From positions 327,810 through 391,809 of the forward strand of contig WHVD01000082.1 in NCBI GenBank assembly GCA_015178975.1: a DNA stretch of 64,000 bases, in the 5' to 3' direction. This stretch comes from Hysterangium stoloniferum (Eukaryota > Basidiomycota > Agaricomycetes > Hysterangiales > Hysterangiaceae). Position numbers and translations under genes: made by a program. Within the stretch, counting starts at the first letter, position 1; every line of letters starts with the position of its first letter. Below are positions 48,845 to 57,968 of this stretch, one piece after another. Under the pieces are notes generated by a model, which saw only the letters and a list, made by a program, of their open reading frames with translations, was not told where the DNA came from and made no database searches.

Positions 48845-51291
48845 TTATTTTTTATTTTTATTTTTATTTTTGATTTGACCTTTATGGCTTTTTCGCGACT
48901 TGATGACCTCCCTGTCCTTCAGATCGTCCGTGATTGCTTCGAGCAATTTCTTGGGACCTTCATGGGCGGCCGGCCATTTGGTGAGAAATACAGTGTCGTC
49001 TTGCTGGCATCTGCGCAACGGTGAATGTGGTGAATTGAGAAAATCAAGCAAGGAACGGCACTGAGTGAGATACTGTAGATAGATGGAGATGAACTGTGAG
49101 ACCTGACTCGCCTTTCAATATATTCCATCGCGACGAGCTTTCTTTGGCGGTACTTTACGCCGAACGTCGTTCGATTTTCTCCTCTCAACCACTCAGGATC
49201 CCAATCCTTGAGTGGGACATAATGGCCACGGGATGGATCGGCACTTTCCCAATCGTGAATTATCTGTTTCCAGCGCAAATGGAGTGGGCCTTTCCGTGCG
49301 ATTGAGGGTATACACAGCCTGCGGTTTTCTGGCAAGGTGAGCATGGCAGGGTTTTTTGTGTTTGCGTTCGCATTGATCTCGTTTGGTGTCATTTGGGATG
49401 TTCGAGAATGTGGGCCAGGATTGTCCCCTGCTGCTGCGTGGCCGGTATTTGTGTCGCCTGAAGCAGCAAAGGTGATGGGGGCAGCAGTTAAAGAAGTGAG
49501 GATTTTTTCTTCGAGTGCTTTTGCCTGTGCCACCATCATCTCACGTAGCTCAGATTTGGAAGGTGGCCGTGACTCGACGTGTTCGCTGAGAAAGGACTTA
49601 TCGGCTTCGTGAGAGATCGGCCGGAGTGCATCGCCGTGTGATTCTTCATAATGGTATAGTTCATCCAAAAGGTACCGAATCAGGGTGTCCCGCTGTGATT
49701 ATTGTGGGGTTAGGGGTTGGGTTAGGGGGTTTAGTTAGAGGTTGGTTAGATATCTGTTCCAAAACATTAAAAAAATAAAGCCTACATACGTGTTCTCCTT
49801 CAGCCCACCCTCCCCACCATCGAATGATTGCCAGACTCCATCGCTTCCCAAAGTGTGCGTACATAAAACGATACTGCGCTCCACCTCGGCGAAAACAGTG
49901 CGTGGTCAGCCGGCCTCGACCTAAATTGATCTCGCATGCCTCAACAAACTCGTCGAGCCATTTTTGAATGGTATCGTGGGGAATGGGAGTCTCGATCCGG
50001 GCAATTCCATTCGAGCCTATGGCAGGGAAAATATAGTCGTCCGCTTCCAGCGGACGGTGGTAGATGAATTGGTTGGAAAATTGGAGCCATCGAAGAAAGT
50101 GGAAGTGCATGTCGATATTTGGATTCTCCGGCTGCTCGTATATATGATATTCGTGCCCTTTTTTGTAATTCATTTCCAAATTAAAATATATACATCAGAG
50201 TGGGTCATTCAAAGAGAGAGTGAACTAACCGTGTATAATTTCATCCCTGGTTTGATGGTGAGCCCAGTTCTTCCTATCGAGTAAAGAGACCTTGAAGTAG
50301 GCGTATTTGTAATCGTCATTCGTCTTGAGGTCTAGGGTGATATGTTTATACTGTAGCTTGGCGAGTTCGAAATTTCTGAAATAAATTAAATAGTTCAAAT
50401 TCGCGGGCACTTCACTTCTATTAATATGTAGCTACAAAGACGCACCGGGTCCATAGGGTGAATCCGCTTGTAGCAAATGCACGCATCATAAAGTGCTTCA
50501 CTACAAAGGGAAGTTCCTTCCAGTATTCTCCCTGGGATAGCTTCCCCAGTTCTTCTAGCATCGAATCTGGACAGAGTTGATTTGACCATTGAATTATTTT
50601 GTCCATATCCTGCTTCGTCATTGCCGTGGAGTGTGAACGGCTTCCCTCGTTTCCGTCACGCCGTTTGATGGCGTCAATGATGCGTTCGACATCTCGAGAA
50701 TTGGCTGGATTGCCACAACCAGTCCCTTTCTCGTGATCCCACCGCCAGGGGCCAGACCATCTTCCGTTAGGGTCCCTAATTATATATATATATGTACCAT
50801 ACAACATCAGTAGAAGAAGACACGAGTAGTTTTATTTTTACATACACAGTTTCCCACACCTGTTTGAATGCTGCATGTATCTGCCATGCTGTTGTCACTT
50901 TAGTCTTCTGGGTGAAGCACTTGTATGCAATGAATAATCCAAGAATCCAAGGTGAAGCCTGAGTTGGTATATTGTTGAAAGCGCCTTCTAGCTCTCCTGG
51001 CGTCCAGTCAAAACTGCCTAGGTGGCAACCTAGTTCATTAGCCCCTGGAGGAATAGTCGGGGATTGTTCAGTTTCCACCAGCTCCTTCAACCACATTCTT
51101 GCCTCACGAAGCCGTTGGTTATATTTAATATTTGTAGTTTTGGCAAATCCGTGCTCTTTCATTGAGACGTCTTTGACCGTTTTTAACTCAGCAACGGACA
51201 GTCTTGCCGGCTTTGGCTTATTTTTTGTCATAGAACGGCCACATTTCTTCGTTGAAGTAGTTGTATGCATGTGCTTCAACTTTGGCGACAT
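48845..51291 (-). CDS. Tyrosine recombinase with GCR1_C-like domain (Crypton type)
   Basis: Minus-strand exons 51,291-50,846; 50,775-50,446; 50,375-50,230; 50,157-49,790; 49,692-49,108; 49,003-48,845, giving 677 aa with all phases closing. An N-terminal SAM-like core-binding region (KYNQRLREARMWLKELVE) precedes the catalytic domain. Arg I is in WTRNFELAKLQYKHI (R259), a candidate lysine in DRKNW, HxxR in THCFRRGG (H394, R397), tryptophan in IRWWGGW (about 421-425), and the nucleophile Y437 in RDTLIRYLLDEL. Residues about 565-625 (WKQIIHDWESAD..LKDWDPEW..KYRQRKLVAMEYIERR) resemble the GCR1_C DNA-binding domain known from fungal Cryptons. The tail is lysine-rich. The enzyme would cut and rejoin DNA through a 3'-phosphotyrosine. 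No disabling change is seen. An upstream start is possible, and the last intron (104 bp) is the least certain. Confidence 0.87.
49693..49740 (+). repeat. Telomere-like TTAGGG/TTGGG tract in recombinase intron 4
   Basis: GGGGTTAGGGGTTGGGTTAG and following bases form a short degenerate run of the fungal telomere repeat, lying within the intron between exons 4 and 5 of the recombinase. It is too short and irregular for a telomere. Confidence 0.55.
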
Positions 51292-51345
51292 CCCTTTGAC
51301 AAACCTTGAGAAGGCGGAGGCAAACTTTGCCCTTGTTACTCAATA

Positions 51346-52189
51346 AATCAATCTGAGACAATACACGAATACAGTGACTTTTTCAAAGTGATCATTCACA
51401 TAGATTGGTTTAAAATACATCCAATGTGGCGATATTTAACTACATATACAAGAAAAATACCGCGATTTGGTTCTACCCCTTCTTTTCCCCATTGATCCCA
51501 CCCTGCCCCAGAATCAAGTCCAGCTCTTATCTATCGCCACCTCATTGATGGTGCAGAAGGAAAAGGGGTGGGAGCTCCTCTTCGACTTCACCACCCATAC
51601 CATATCACATTTGTTATAGTGATGGTAGTGGTGGTAGTGGTGGGTTGGTAAGGTGTTACGTTGTCAGACATTGTTTCTCATGCTGCGAATGCTTTGCCAC
51701 TAAAATGATTATATTATAGGGGTCAGTAATCATCGAAAGAAACCGTATTTGGAGGAAACGTACCATGTATGTCCTGCATAACATGCTGTTTAACTCAGGC
51801 CCTTAAGACCGTTGTTTTGCCACCATGTATGATGAAAAACAGGACATCACCAATAAGCAAACATGACCTGTTGACGATCAGCATTTTGACTAGTGAGATA
51901 GTAGTTCAAGTAGTTACACGCACCATGTGTTGCACCCGCATTCCTTGTCGATACCCTAGCGCTTGCAGATGTGCTTCCTAGGCCTGATCCTTTTGCTGCT
52001 GATGGTGATGGTTTGGTGGTGGGCGGCGTTGGTTTTGGCATCGGAAGAGGACATCGTCCTGAAGAGGGCAAAAGAGGACGATGATGATGCTGGGACGGAG
52101 GAATCCTCAGGAGCGGTATCTGTAGCTTTCTGGGATGGGGGCAGGCTGATGGAACGGAAGATGCAGTAGTAGGGTTGGTAGACGTGTCC
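51346..52189. other. Spacer inside the element, no intact gene
   Basis: Between the recombinase promoter side and the GID4-like relic. It contains GGTGGTAGTG repeats near 51,620. A minus-strand Ser/Pro-rich frame (52,191-51,847) is likely the degraded 3' continuation of the GID4-like gene rather than a separate protein. Confidence 0.4.
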
Positions 52190-53054
52190 ATAATGCTTGG
52201 AACCTAATAAAATACCATTAGAATCCAGTCACATTTCCAAAACAGGGTCAAGAAACTCACAACTACATTGTGGCAGTCTCGCCCACAGCAAGAGAGAGAG
52301 CAAGGCGATTCATGGTAACAACCTGACCTCGTGTCGCCCCCAGTGGGTCATATCTTCCGTTTCGGATGCACTCCAGTTTTCCGTGATGAAGGCATATCGT
52401 GTCCAGTCGTCAGTTAGACCACGAATGCAGAGGTAGCCCGCATAGGAATGAGGAGCTAAAAGTCCACATCCTATGTAAGTAAAATGGAGCATTAGTACTG
52501 TAAATAGAATGTTGACATATATACATAGCATGATAAGAAATGACAAGCATTCAGAGGCAGTCATCGTGGTTCAACTTCAACCGCTCTTTGTAGAAGCGGA
52601 GAATACGCACCACGATGGTGACAGACACCTCATAGCTGCTCCTCCCGCTCTCTTGTGTGCCGCCAAACGTGGCGCTGGGATATAGGCAGTCCTGGCTGTA
52701 CGACAGCGTGGCTTGGCGGGGTTGATGGCAGTGTAAACTGGGACTCTTTGTCTTGGTGGTGCGGCGGGATGGAGATGGATGGACGATATGAGTACCGAGA
52801 CAGGCGAGAATGCCGGAAGAGGGGGGGAGAGAGAGAGAGAGACATGGGGTGCGGTAGGGCATCGGTGCATCCACCGCCGCGTCCTCAATCACGACGTGAT
52901 GTCTTTCTTGGAGTGGAGATGGGCGATACGGGGGTACCGTGACTGGCGAGAATGCTGGAAGAGGGGGAGATGAGAGAGATATGGGGTGGGGCTGGCGGGC
53001 TGGCTGGGGGGTGCGGTAGGGCGCTGGTGCGTCCGCCGCCACGTCCTCGATCAC
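52190..53054 (-). pseudogene. Decayed GID4/VID24-like gene
   Basis: On the minus strand: SATFGGTQESGRSSYEVSVT, an intron (GTGCGTATTC...TTACATAG), a DVDF-type exon start, GYLCIRGLTDDW, then AFITENWSASETEDMTHWGR. These match the conserved core of GID4/VID24, the substrate receptor of the GID/CTLH ubiquitin ligase that binds Pro/N-degrons. Defects: an extra T and an extra G after the intron shift the frame, the segment between LTDDW and the ENW block is missing, and the C-terminal FMRWKE-type region is not found. The upstream part (52,760-53,110) has become tandem repeats. It looks like captured or host-derived cargo in the 7.1 kb element and is non-functional. Confidence 0.65.
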
Positions 53055-53115
53055 GACGTGGTGTCTGTCTTGGAGTGGAGATGAGCAATACGGGGGTACC
53101 GTGACTGGCGAGAAT
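52770..53115 (-). repeat. Imperfect tandem repeat upstream of the GID4-like core
   Basis: Two or more copies, roughly 160 bp apart, of a block with TTGGAGTGGAGATG, GATACGGGGGTACCGTGACTGG-like sequence, GAATGCCGGAAGAGGGG and CTCGATCACGACGTG (for example near 52,885 and 53,045). They expand what was probably the 5' coding part of the GID4-like gene. Confidence 0.65.
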
Positions 53116-53219
53116 AGCCAGGTGACCTTGACAACGCGAGGTCACCAGCGTCCACCAGAGCGCCGCTGGGCGGACCACCACCTTATCACTCGCCGCAAAC
53201 AGTTGTCTCCGAAGATTGA

Positions 53220-54420
53220 ACTTTGTCAGCTAGTGTAGAGGGTGGCTAGGGGAAACGGGATAGTAACGGTTTCGAGCCGACGAGAGCTCTCATCAGGGGG
53301 ATACCGCTACCCCGACCGTTTCGCCCATCCAGAATTACTGATTAGGAGTCTACTACTGAGCCTGGTCCAAAGGGAGTGATAAGAAAGTCAATTCGTGCCG
53401 ACCTACGCGTGCATCGAACTCTGAGAATCTTGGTGACCCAGTGGTGGGTAGTATACGGTTGGGAGCGTGTACCGAGGCCAGCAGGTTTCCCTGCTGGATC
53501 GGATTTGTCGATGTCCATACAGCAAGACGATGGTGGAATCGAGAATGCCACGTTCTGAACCGTACCAAGCCAGACCAGAGAAGCCGCGTTACATGGAATG
53601 AAGATGGATGGATGTGCGAAGACATGCTGAGTCAATCGGGCGCTTCAAAGTGGTCGAGGTTGTGGGGGTGGTTTGAACCATTACGTAAGCAATTTCGCTG
53701 AGAGTGACACGACGAGGAGCAACTGCCCGTGCAAACTTGCACTAGATTAATCAATTTTTTGTATAGAAATATATATATATATTTGTTGGTTATAAATTAT
53801 AATTTTTTTGAAGAACCATTTGGAAGTGTGCCGCCCGGATGTGTAAATCTACGGTAAATCCACGGTAAATCTACCTGTAAATCTCGCTAAGCGCTCACTT
53901 ACCTCCTATCTTACCTGCTCTTACCACCGTAAATCTAGCCAAAATGAAAACAGATGGCTATATAAAAAATCAAGGAGCATGCCGTGCTCTCCCAGAAATG
54001 GGACTCATGTAATTTATATTGGTAATTTGAATATGGCAGGGTCTATACGTCCCATAAATGATATAACAAAACTCATCGCCGCCCCCCCCCTACCCAATGA
54101 AAAAGAACTCGCTAGAAAAAATAGTTTTTTGGTGGTGCAAATGGAAATAATAATTTATTTATTTATATATATAAAATAAAATAAATCGCGCTGCGACTTT
54201 GTTGGTGGTGCTATCTTACTACGACAAAAGAAAGAGAGAGGAGAGTGTGTGTGCGTGCGTGCGAGCGCGGAACCCGCGTGAGTGAGCGGCGGTGTAGAAG
54301 TGAGTGAGTTGCCAAAGGTCCCCTAAAAGCCGGGTCCCCGGACGTCGCTGCCGTGCGGCGGGGCGCAGCCGTCGTGCCGGCGCGATGCCGCGATTTACGG
54401 GGGTCGACGAGATTTACGCC
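53220..54420. other. Right part of the element: AT-rich stretch and TAAATC repeats
   Basis: No gene recognised. 53,842-53,940 carries a cluster of GTAAATCTACGG-type repeats (at least five TAAATC cores). More occur inverted or direct at 54,396-54,439, mirroring the single AGATTTACC near the left end. Such clustered subterminal motifs are typical of recombinase or transposase binding regions (inference). 54,220-54,400 is GC-rich. Confidence 0.5.
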
Positions 54421-54428
54421 GCGTGACG

Positions 54429-54623
54429 GGTAAATCTGGACAAATATAGTGACTTACTCTCAGCGAATAAACGTTCGCTGAGAGATTCCCTAGCTATACT
54501 ATGTGTATATAATAGTACATTCGAGAGGAGATTGAACAATATGACGCATTGCGTCTTTTCGAGACATTTTGTCTCACCTTTTTCATACGCGCGCTTACTT
54601 CTGGAATACTCGTTATACCTAAT
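54429..54623 (+). repeat. Right subterminal motifs and hairpins of the 7.1 kb element
   Basis: GGTAAATCTGG (54,429-54,439) is the inverse of the left CCAGATTTACC. 54,457-54,484 is a perfect 11 bp stem hairpin (CTCTCAGCGAA / TTCGCTGAGAG) sharing its core with the left end. Near 54,540-54,580 are GACGCATTGCGTC and GAGACATTTTGTCTC palindromes. The element ends at ATACCTAAT before AAGGAC. Confidence 0.6.
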
Positions 54624-54629
54624 AAGGAC

Positions 54630-55495
54630 ACCCTGCCATTACCATGCGCGTGCGCTCATCTTTGACGGCGCCGTCATCGCGGGGGTGATTGTGTTCATGG
54701 TGCTCTTTCGAGGAATGCAGGTGCGAAGGCAAGACGTATTAATAATAGTAAGTCTTCGCATAAACCGAGATCGCGATCGAATCCGCAACGACGAGTGTAT
54801 GCGCATATATTATAATTCCATAAGGGGAAACTCACTCCTTATATATTTCTCCTTAATGATGCAATGGGCTAGAAACTTCGAGTATCAAAATCTCTCCTTT
54901 TACTCCCCTAAACAATTAGAAAGTAAATAAAAAGTCGCAATATCTTGCCATATACCTCAGTGAAATTTATTCACTCACTGAGGTATATGCGCAATCATTT
55001 ACTCTTATTCTATTACTTACAAAACGTCTTATAGCTTCGTGTTTAGGTATTATAATATAAAGTGAAATTTATTCACTCACTCACTGAGCTTCGTGTTTAG
55101 ACTCTATCCTTTAGAATTCTTGTCTTCTACTCACCAAGACGGCGTTGCGGTGCAGGGGAAGGAGGTTGAGGAGGAAGTGGTGTTTCAATTTGTTTTTAGC
55201 TATATGTTGGAAAGGGAGGTAGTTCCTACCATTGTTGAAATGTATTACCACCATAGCGATGTGTGTGTATAAATGTTAATACTGTTGCCACCACCCACCC
55301 ACGAATTTTTGGCCTGCGTTTTCGGCTGGTACAATAATAGATGCGAGCGGACCTTGGTGGACGCGATTTGGCAGATAAAAAATATTATGTGTAGATAATC
55401 GTTCCGCTTGAGGGAAAACTGATGGAATGATGTCCTCAATTATTAGATCCTACTGTGAAGATGTGTGTGTCGCTGTCACGCAAACCGAGTATAGT
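54630..55495 (+). pseudogene. MFS transporter 3' fragment behind paralogue 3, split by an insertion
   Basis: 54,630-54,736 and 55,135-55,495 together match 40,734-41,210: the ALIFDGAVIAGVIVFM tail of transporter exon 12 plus its 3' flank. The two parts are separated by a 398 bp insertion, and the right side is cut by the gypsy LTR at 55,496. The sequence is noncoding now. Confidence 0.88.
54737..55134. mobile_element. 398 bp insertion with 7 bp TSD CAAGACG
   Basis: CAAGACG flanks the insert at 54,730-54,736 and 55,135-55,141, while the equivalent site near 40,830 is single. The insert is AT-rich, without TIRs or coding capacity. It has a strong hairpin (ATACCTCAGTGA / TCACTGAGGTAT) near 54,953-54,990, a second partial copy near 55,065, and GCTTCGTGTTTAG twice. 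The superfamily is unknown. Confidence 0.8.
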
Positions 55496-55860
55496 TGTAA
55501 TGGTAGTGGACTTGGGTTAGGGAGGACTTGGCATCGGGCTGTTGGGCCCGTATGACCGGAGGTGTCTTAGAATACTATTGTGTTTGTTTCACGGGGTTTT
55601 TGACTGGTTGCCCGGGGCTCTACTACTATTATCATAAATAGGTAGATATCTTGTATGGTTACGATAGTCTCTTACGAATAGGAACCTAGTCCTACTCATT
55701 TCCTTCCCTTTTGCAAGAGCTCTCTGAGGGATTGCACTACATCTTCATAGCGGAACCCTTACACTTTTTGAGTATTTTGATTCCTATTTAACATTCTTTA
55801 TTAACACTACTAGTGGACTGATCACCCACTAGGTTGTTTTGCTACGAACACACCTGTAAT
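55496..55860 (+). repeat. 5' LTR of the gypsy element (3' edge approximate)
   Basis: The start is fixed by comparison with the 3' LTR (first ~60 bp shared) and with the unfilled host copy. The end is estimated near 55,860 because gag starts at 55,884; the primer-binding site could not be identified. Confidence 0.75.
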
Positions 55861-55883
55861 TCAACATAAATACTTCCCTCAAG

Positions 55884-57968
55884 ATGTCCGAAATCAATCA
55901 ACCAATCACTCGACGAGGCACACTCCGAAGTGCGATCCCCATTTGGAGCAAGAGAGTTGCTCGACGATGGGCGGATGTTGATAAGGTCGATAATACGGCT
56001 CTTGATTCTGTAAGTCATACTTCTTCGCCTATGCATGCCACGGGCCCCGAACCTCTTAGCTCTGCAATAGCAGGGAAGGGGGGGAGGATGGACCGTGATG
56101 CCGAGATGGAAGGGGTATCGCTATATACCTCTGATTCCTCGATGCCCACTCTAAGTGGAAGGGCTGGTAACCCTAAGGGTGACGCCTCGAGAAAAGAGTC
56201 AATATGTAATGAGGAGAAGACAACCCCTTTTCCTACTTACAATGAGTATTCAAGTACTCAGATCTCCCTCCATAACTGGACTCAGCTGTATGGTCTTCTG
56301 CACCCTGAAGAGATTGCCTCTCCGCGAAAGACTTTCCAAATGAAGCATCAAGCCGTGAAACCTCTTCTACGAACGCAGTCACTGTACTTCCCAAAGTGGT
56401 TTGAGGTGGGAGGTGGCAGTAATGAAGACGAAAGCAGGCAGGAGGAAGCTGAGATAGCGGTTCTGGAACACCACTCAGCTCCAGAGTTTAGATGGGCAGA
56501 TAGCTCCGATTCTGATGAGGACCCATTGGGGCCGCTGCCCAGGTCATGGATCCTACCCGACACTGTGCATTCATGGGAGATTCAAGGGTCTAAAATTTCG
56601 GCAGCCAGACCTAAGCCGTCAGTAAACCTAAATGCCATTGTCATTGAGGTACAAGATACCGAACCTCCATCCGAAGTATTGGAGCCTGTACGCGCTGAAG
56701 GAACAAGACCAGAAGGGTCATCTCTATCCACGAAGGGGAAGGCGCGAATGGAGGGCGAGAATATCCTGGGGGACCAGCGTAAAGCAAATTCACGCCCACA
56801 CTCTACTGCCAAGAGTAAGAGGCAGAATAGCAAGACTTCGAGGGGTCCACAGTCCAATAGGGTGACTAGCCGATATGCGAGAGAGTTTTCGCAAGTGCCT
56901 GAGGGTGGATACTTCGCTGTCGGAGGGCAAGGACAATTCGGACCACCCTCTGATCCGAGCAGTTCCTCCAGTAGCGATGGGTCAGAGGAATCGTCAAGTA
57001 GCACTACAACCGAATGGTTAGCTAATAGGAGTGCAGACTCACCTAATTCTGGGTCGGAGTCAGAGGACAATATTGGAGGCCCATCGAAAGCAGGCCAGAA
57101 GAAGAATAGAAAGAAAAACTCACCCAGTTCTCAACGGATAAAATCTGAAAGACGCAAGCAGTCCACAGCTGATGCCAAGTGGACTAAGAAACTTTTAGTG
57201 GGAGTCAAGACAAAGCAAGCTGTGGTGTACACTGGCATGGCTGACCTTGACGTCCTGGAAGCCTTTGTATATGCCTATGATCTGTGGACAGAAATCAATG
57301 GGTTAGATCGGAAATGGGCTGTGAAGTTAATAATTTACTTCTTGGATGGCAAGGCCAGCGCATTCTATATGAAACATGTGGCCTTGAGCCGGAAACGATG
57401 GACACTAAAAGCCATTTATGACGGACTTTTTGATTATTGTTTTCCTGCAGATTATAAGCTGAGGTTGCGGAAACAATTGACCTCAGCCCGGCAGGGTGGA
57501 AATTGTTTCCGTGACTTTGCACGCGATGTGGAGAACAGTGCTACACGTTTCCCTGATATGCAAGAGCATCAGCTTAAACAAATTGTGTGGGATGGGGTGC
57601 ACCACTATATCAAAGAAAAGTGGTTGGATAATGGTTTAAATCCAGACAATACCTCGTGGAAGCGACTCATCAAAACAGCAACACAATTTGAAGCTGCTCA
57701 GGAATTTCGTCAGGCAGAGAAAGGACGACGAGAGACCCCTTCGATGGGATCAACCCGATCCTGGCCACGACAGAATGAGCAGGCTAAACAGACAGCGGGT
57801 CAGACTGACAGTATGCGAAATACTTTTCGTCCTACCACTGCCTCAGGGTCAGGTGTAACGGGAACTGCGACGAAAGTGCAGCAGCAAAAACTCAGTCGAA
57901 TGGAAATGAATCAGCTTCGGGCAGAGGGGAGGTGTTTCATGTGTAAGAAAGAAGGTCATGAAGCGTGA
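55884..57968 (+). CDS. Gypsy Gag (694 codons), truncated in its zinc knuckle
   Basis: The start is the ATG of MSEINQPITRRGT. An acidic, Ser-rich N-terminal half (about residues 1-420) has no recognisable fold. A retrotransposon Gag domain follows (about 440-600; AFVYAYDLWTEINGLDRKW, KWAVKLIIYFLDGKASAFY, DFARDVENSATRFPD). A CCHC knuckle begins CFMCKKEGHEA, but a TGA sits before the last cysteine (next codons NCPQGK). The stop most simply derives from CGA by C-to-T change. Reading continues in the same frame beyond it, so intact relatives presumably make a longer Gag or Gag-Pol. Confidence 0.85.
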   Translation: MSEINQPITRRGTLRSAIPIWSKRVARRWADVDKVDNTALDSVSHTSSPMHATGPEPLSSAIAGKGGRMDRDAEMEGVSLYTSDSSMPTLSGRAGNPKGDASRKESICNEEKTTPFPTYNEYSSTQISLHNWTQLYGLLHPEEIASPRKTFQMKHQAVKPLLRTQSLYFPKWFEVGGGSNEDESRQEEAEIAVLEHHSAPEFRWADSSDSDEDPLGPLPRSWILPDTVHSWEIQGSKISAARPKPSVNLNAIVIEVQDTEPPSEVLEPVRAEGTRPEGSSLSTKGKARMEGENILGDQRKANSRPHSTAKSKRQNSKTSRGPQSNRVTSRYAREFSQVPEGGYFAVGGQGQFGPPSDPSSSSSSDGSEESSSSTTTEWLANRSADSPNSGSESEDNIGGPSKAGQKKNRKKNSPSSQRIKSERRKQSTADAKWTKKLLVGVKTKQAVVYTGMADLDVLEAFVYAYDLWTEINGLDRKWAVKLIIYFLDGKASAFYMKHVALSRKRWTLKAIYDGLFDYCFPADYKLRLRKQLTSARQGGNCFRDFARDVENSATRFPDMQEHQLKQIVWDGVHHYIKEKWLDNGLNPDNTSWKRLIKTATQFEAAQEFRQAEKGRRETPSMGSTRSWPRQNEQAKQTAGQTDSMRNTFRPTTASGSGVTGTATKVQQQKLSRMEMNQLRAEGRCFMCKKEGHEA

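Larger units (their letters stand above)
47476..54623 (-). mobile_element. 7.1 kb Crypton-like mobile element, flanks AAGGAC
   Basis: The host segment after paralogue 1 runs GATGGAAGGACACCCTGC without interruption (about 40,727-40,744). After paralogue 3 it is split: GATGGAAGGAC at 47,465-47,475 and AAGGACACCCTGCC from 54,624. The 7,148 bp between are therefore an insertion with AAGGAC at both sides. It encodes an intact tyrosine recombinase (48,845-51,291, minus). Cryptons are tyrosine-recombinase DNA elements that lack transposase-type TIRs and are bounded by short direct repeats, which fits. Cargo includes a decayed GID4-like gene. The size is large for a Crypton, so nesting of more than one element is possible. 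Confidence 0.8.
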
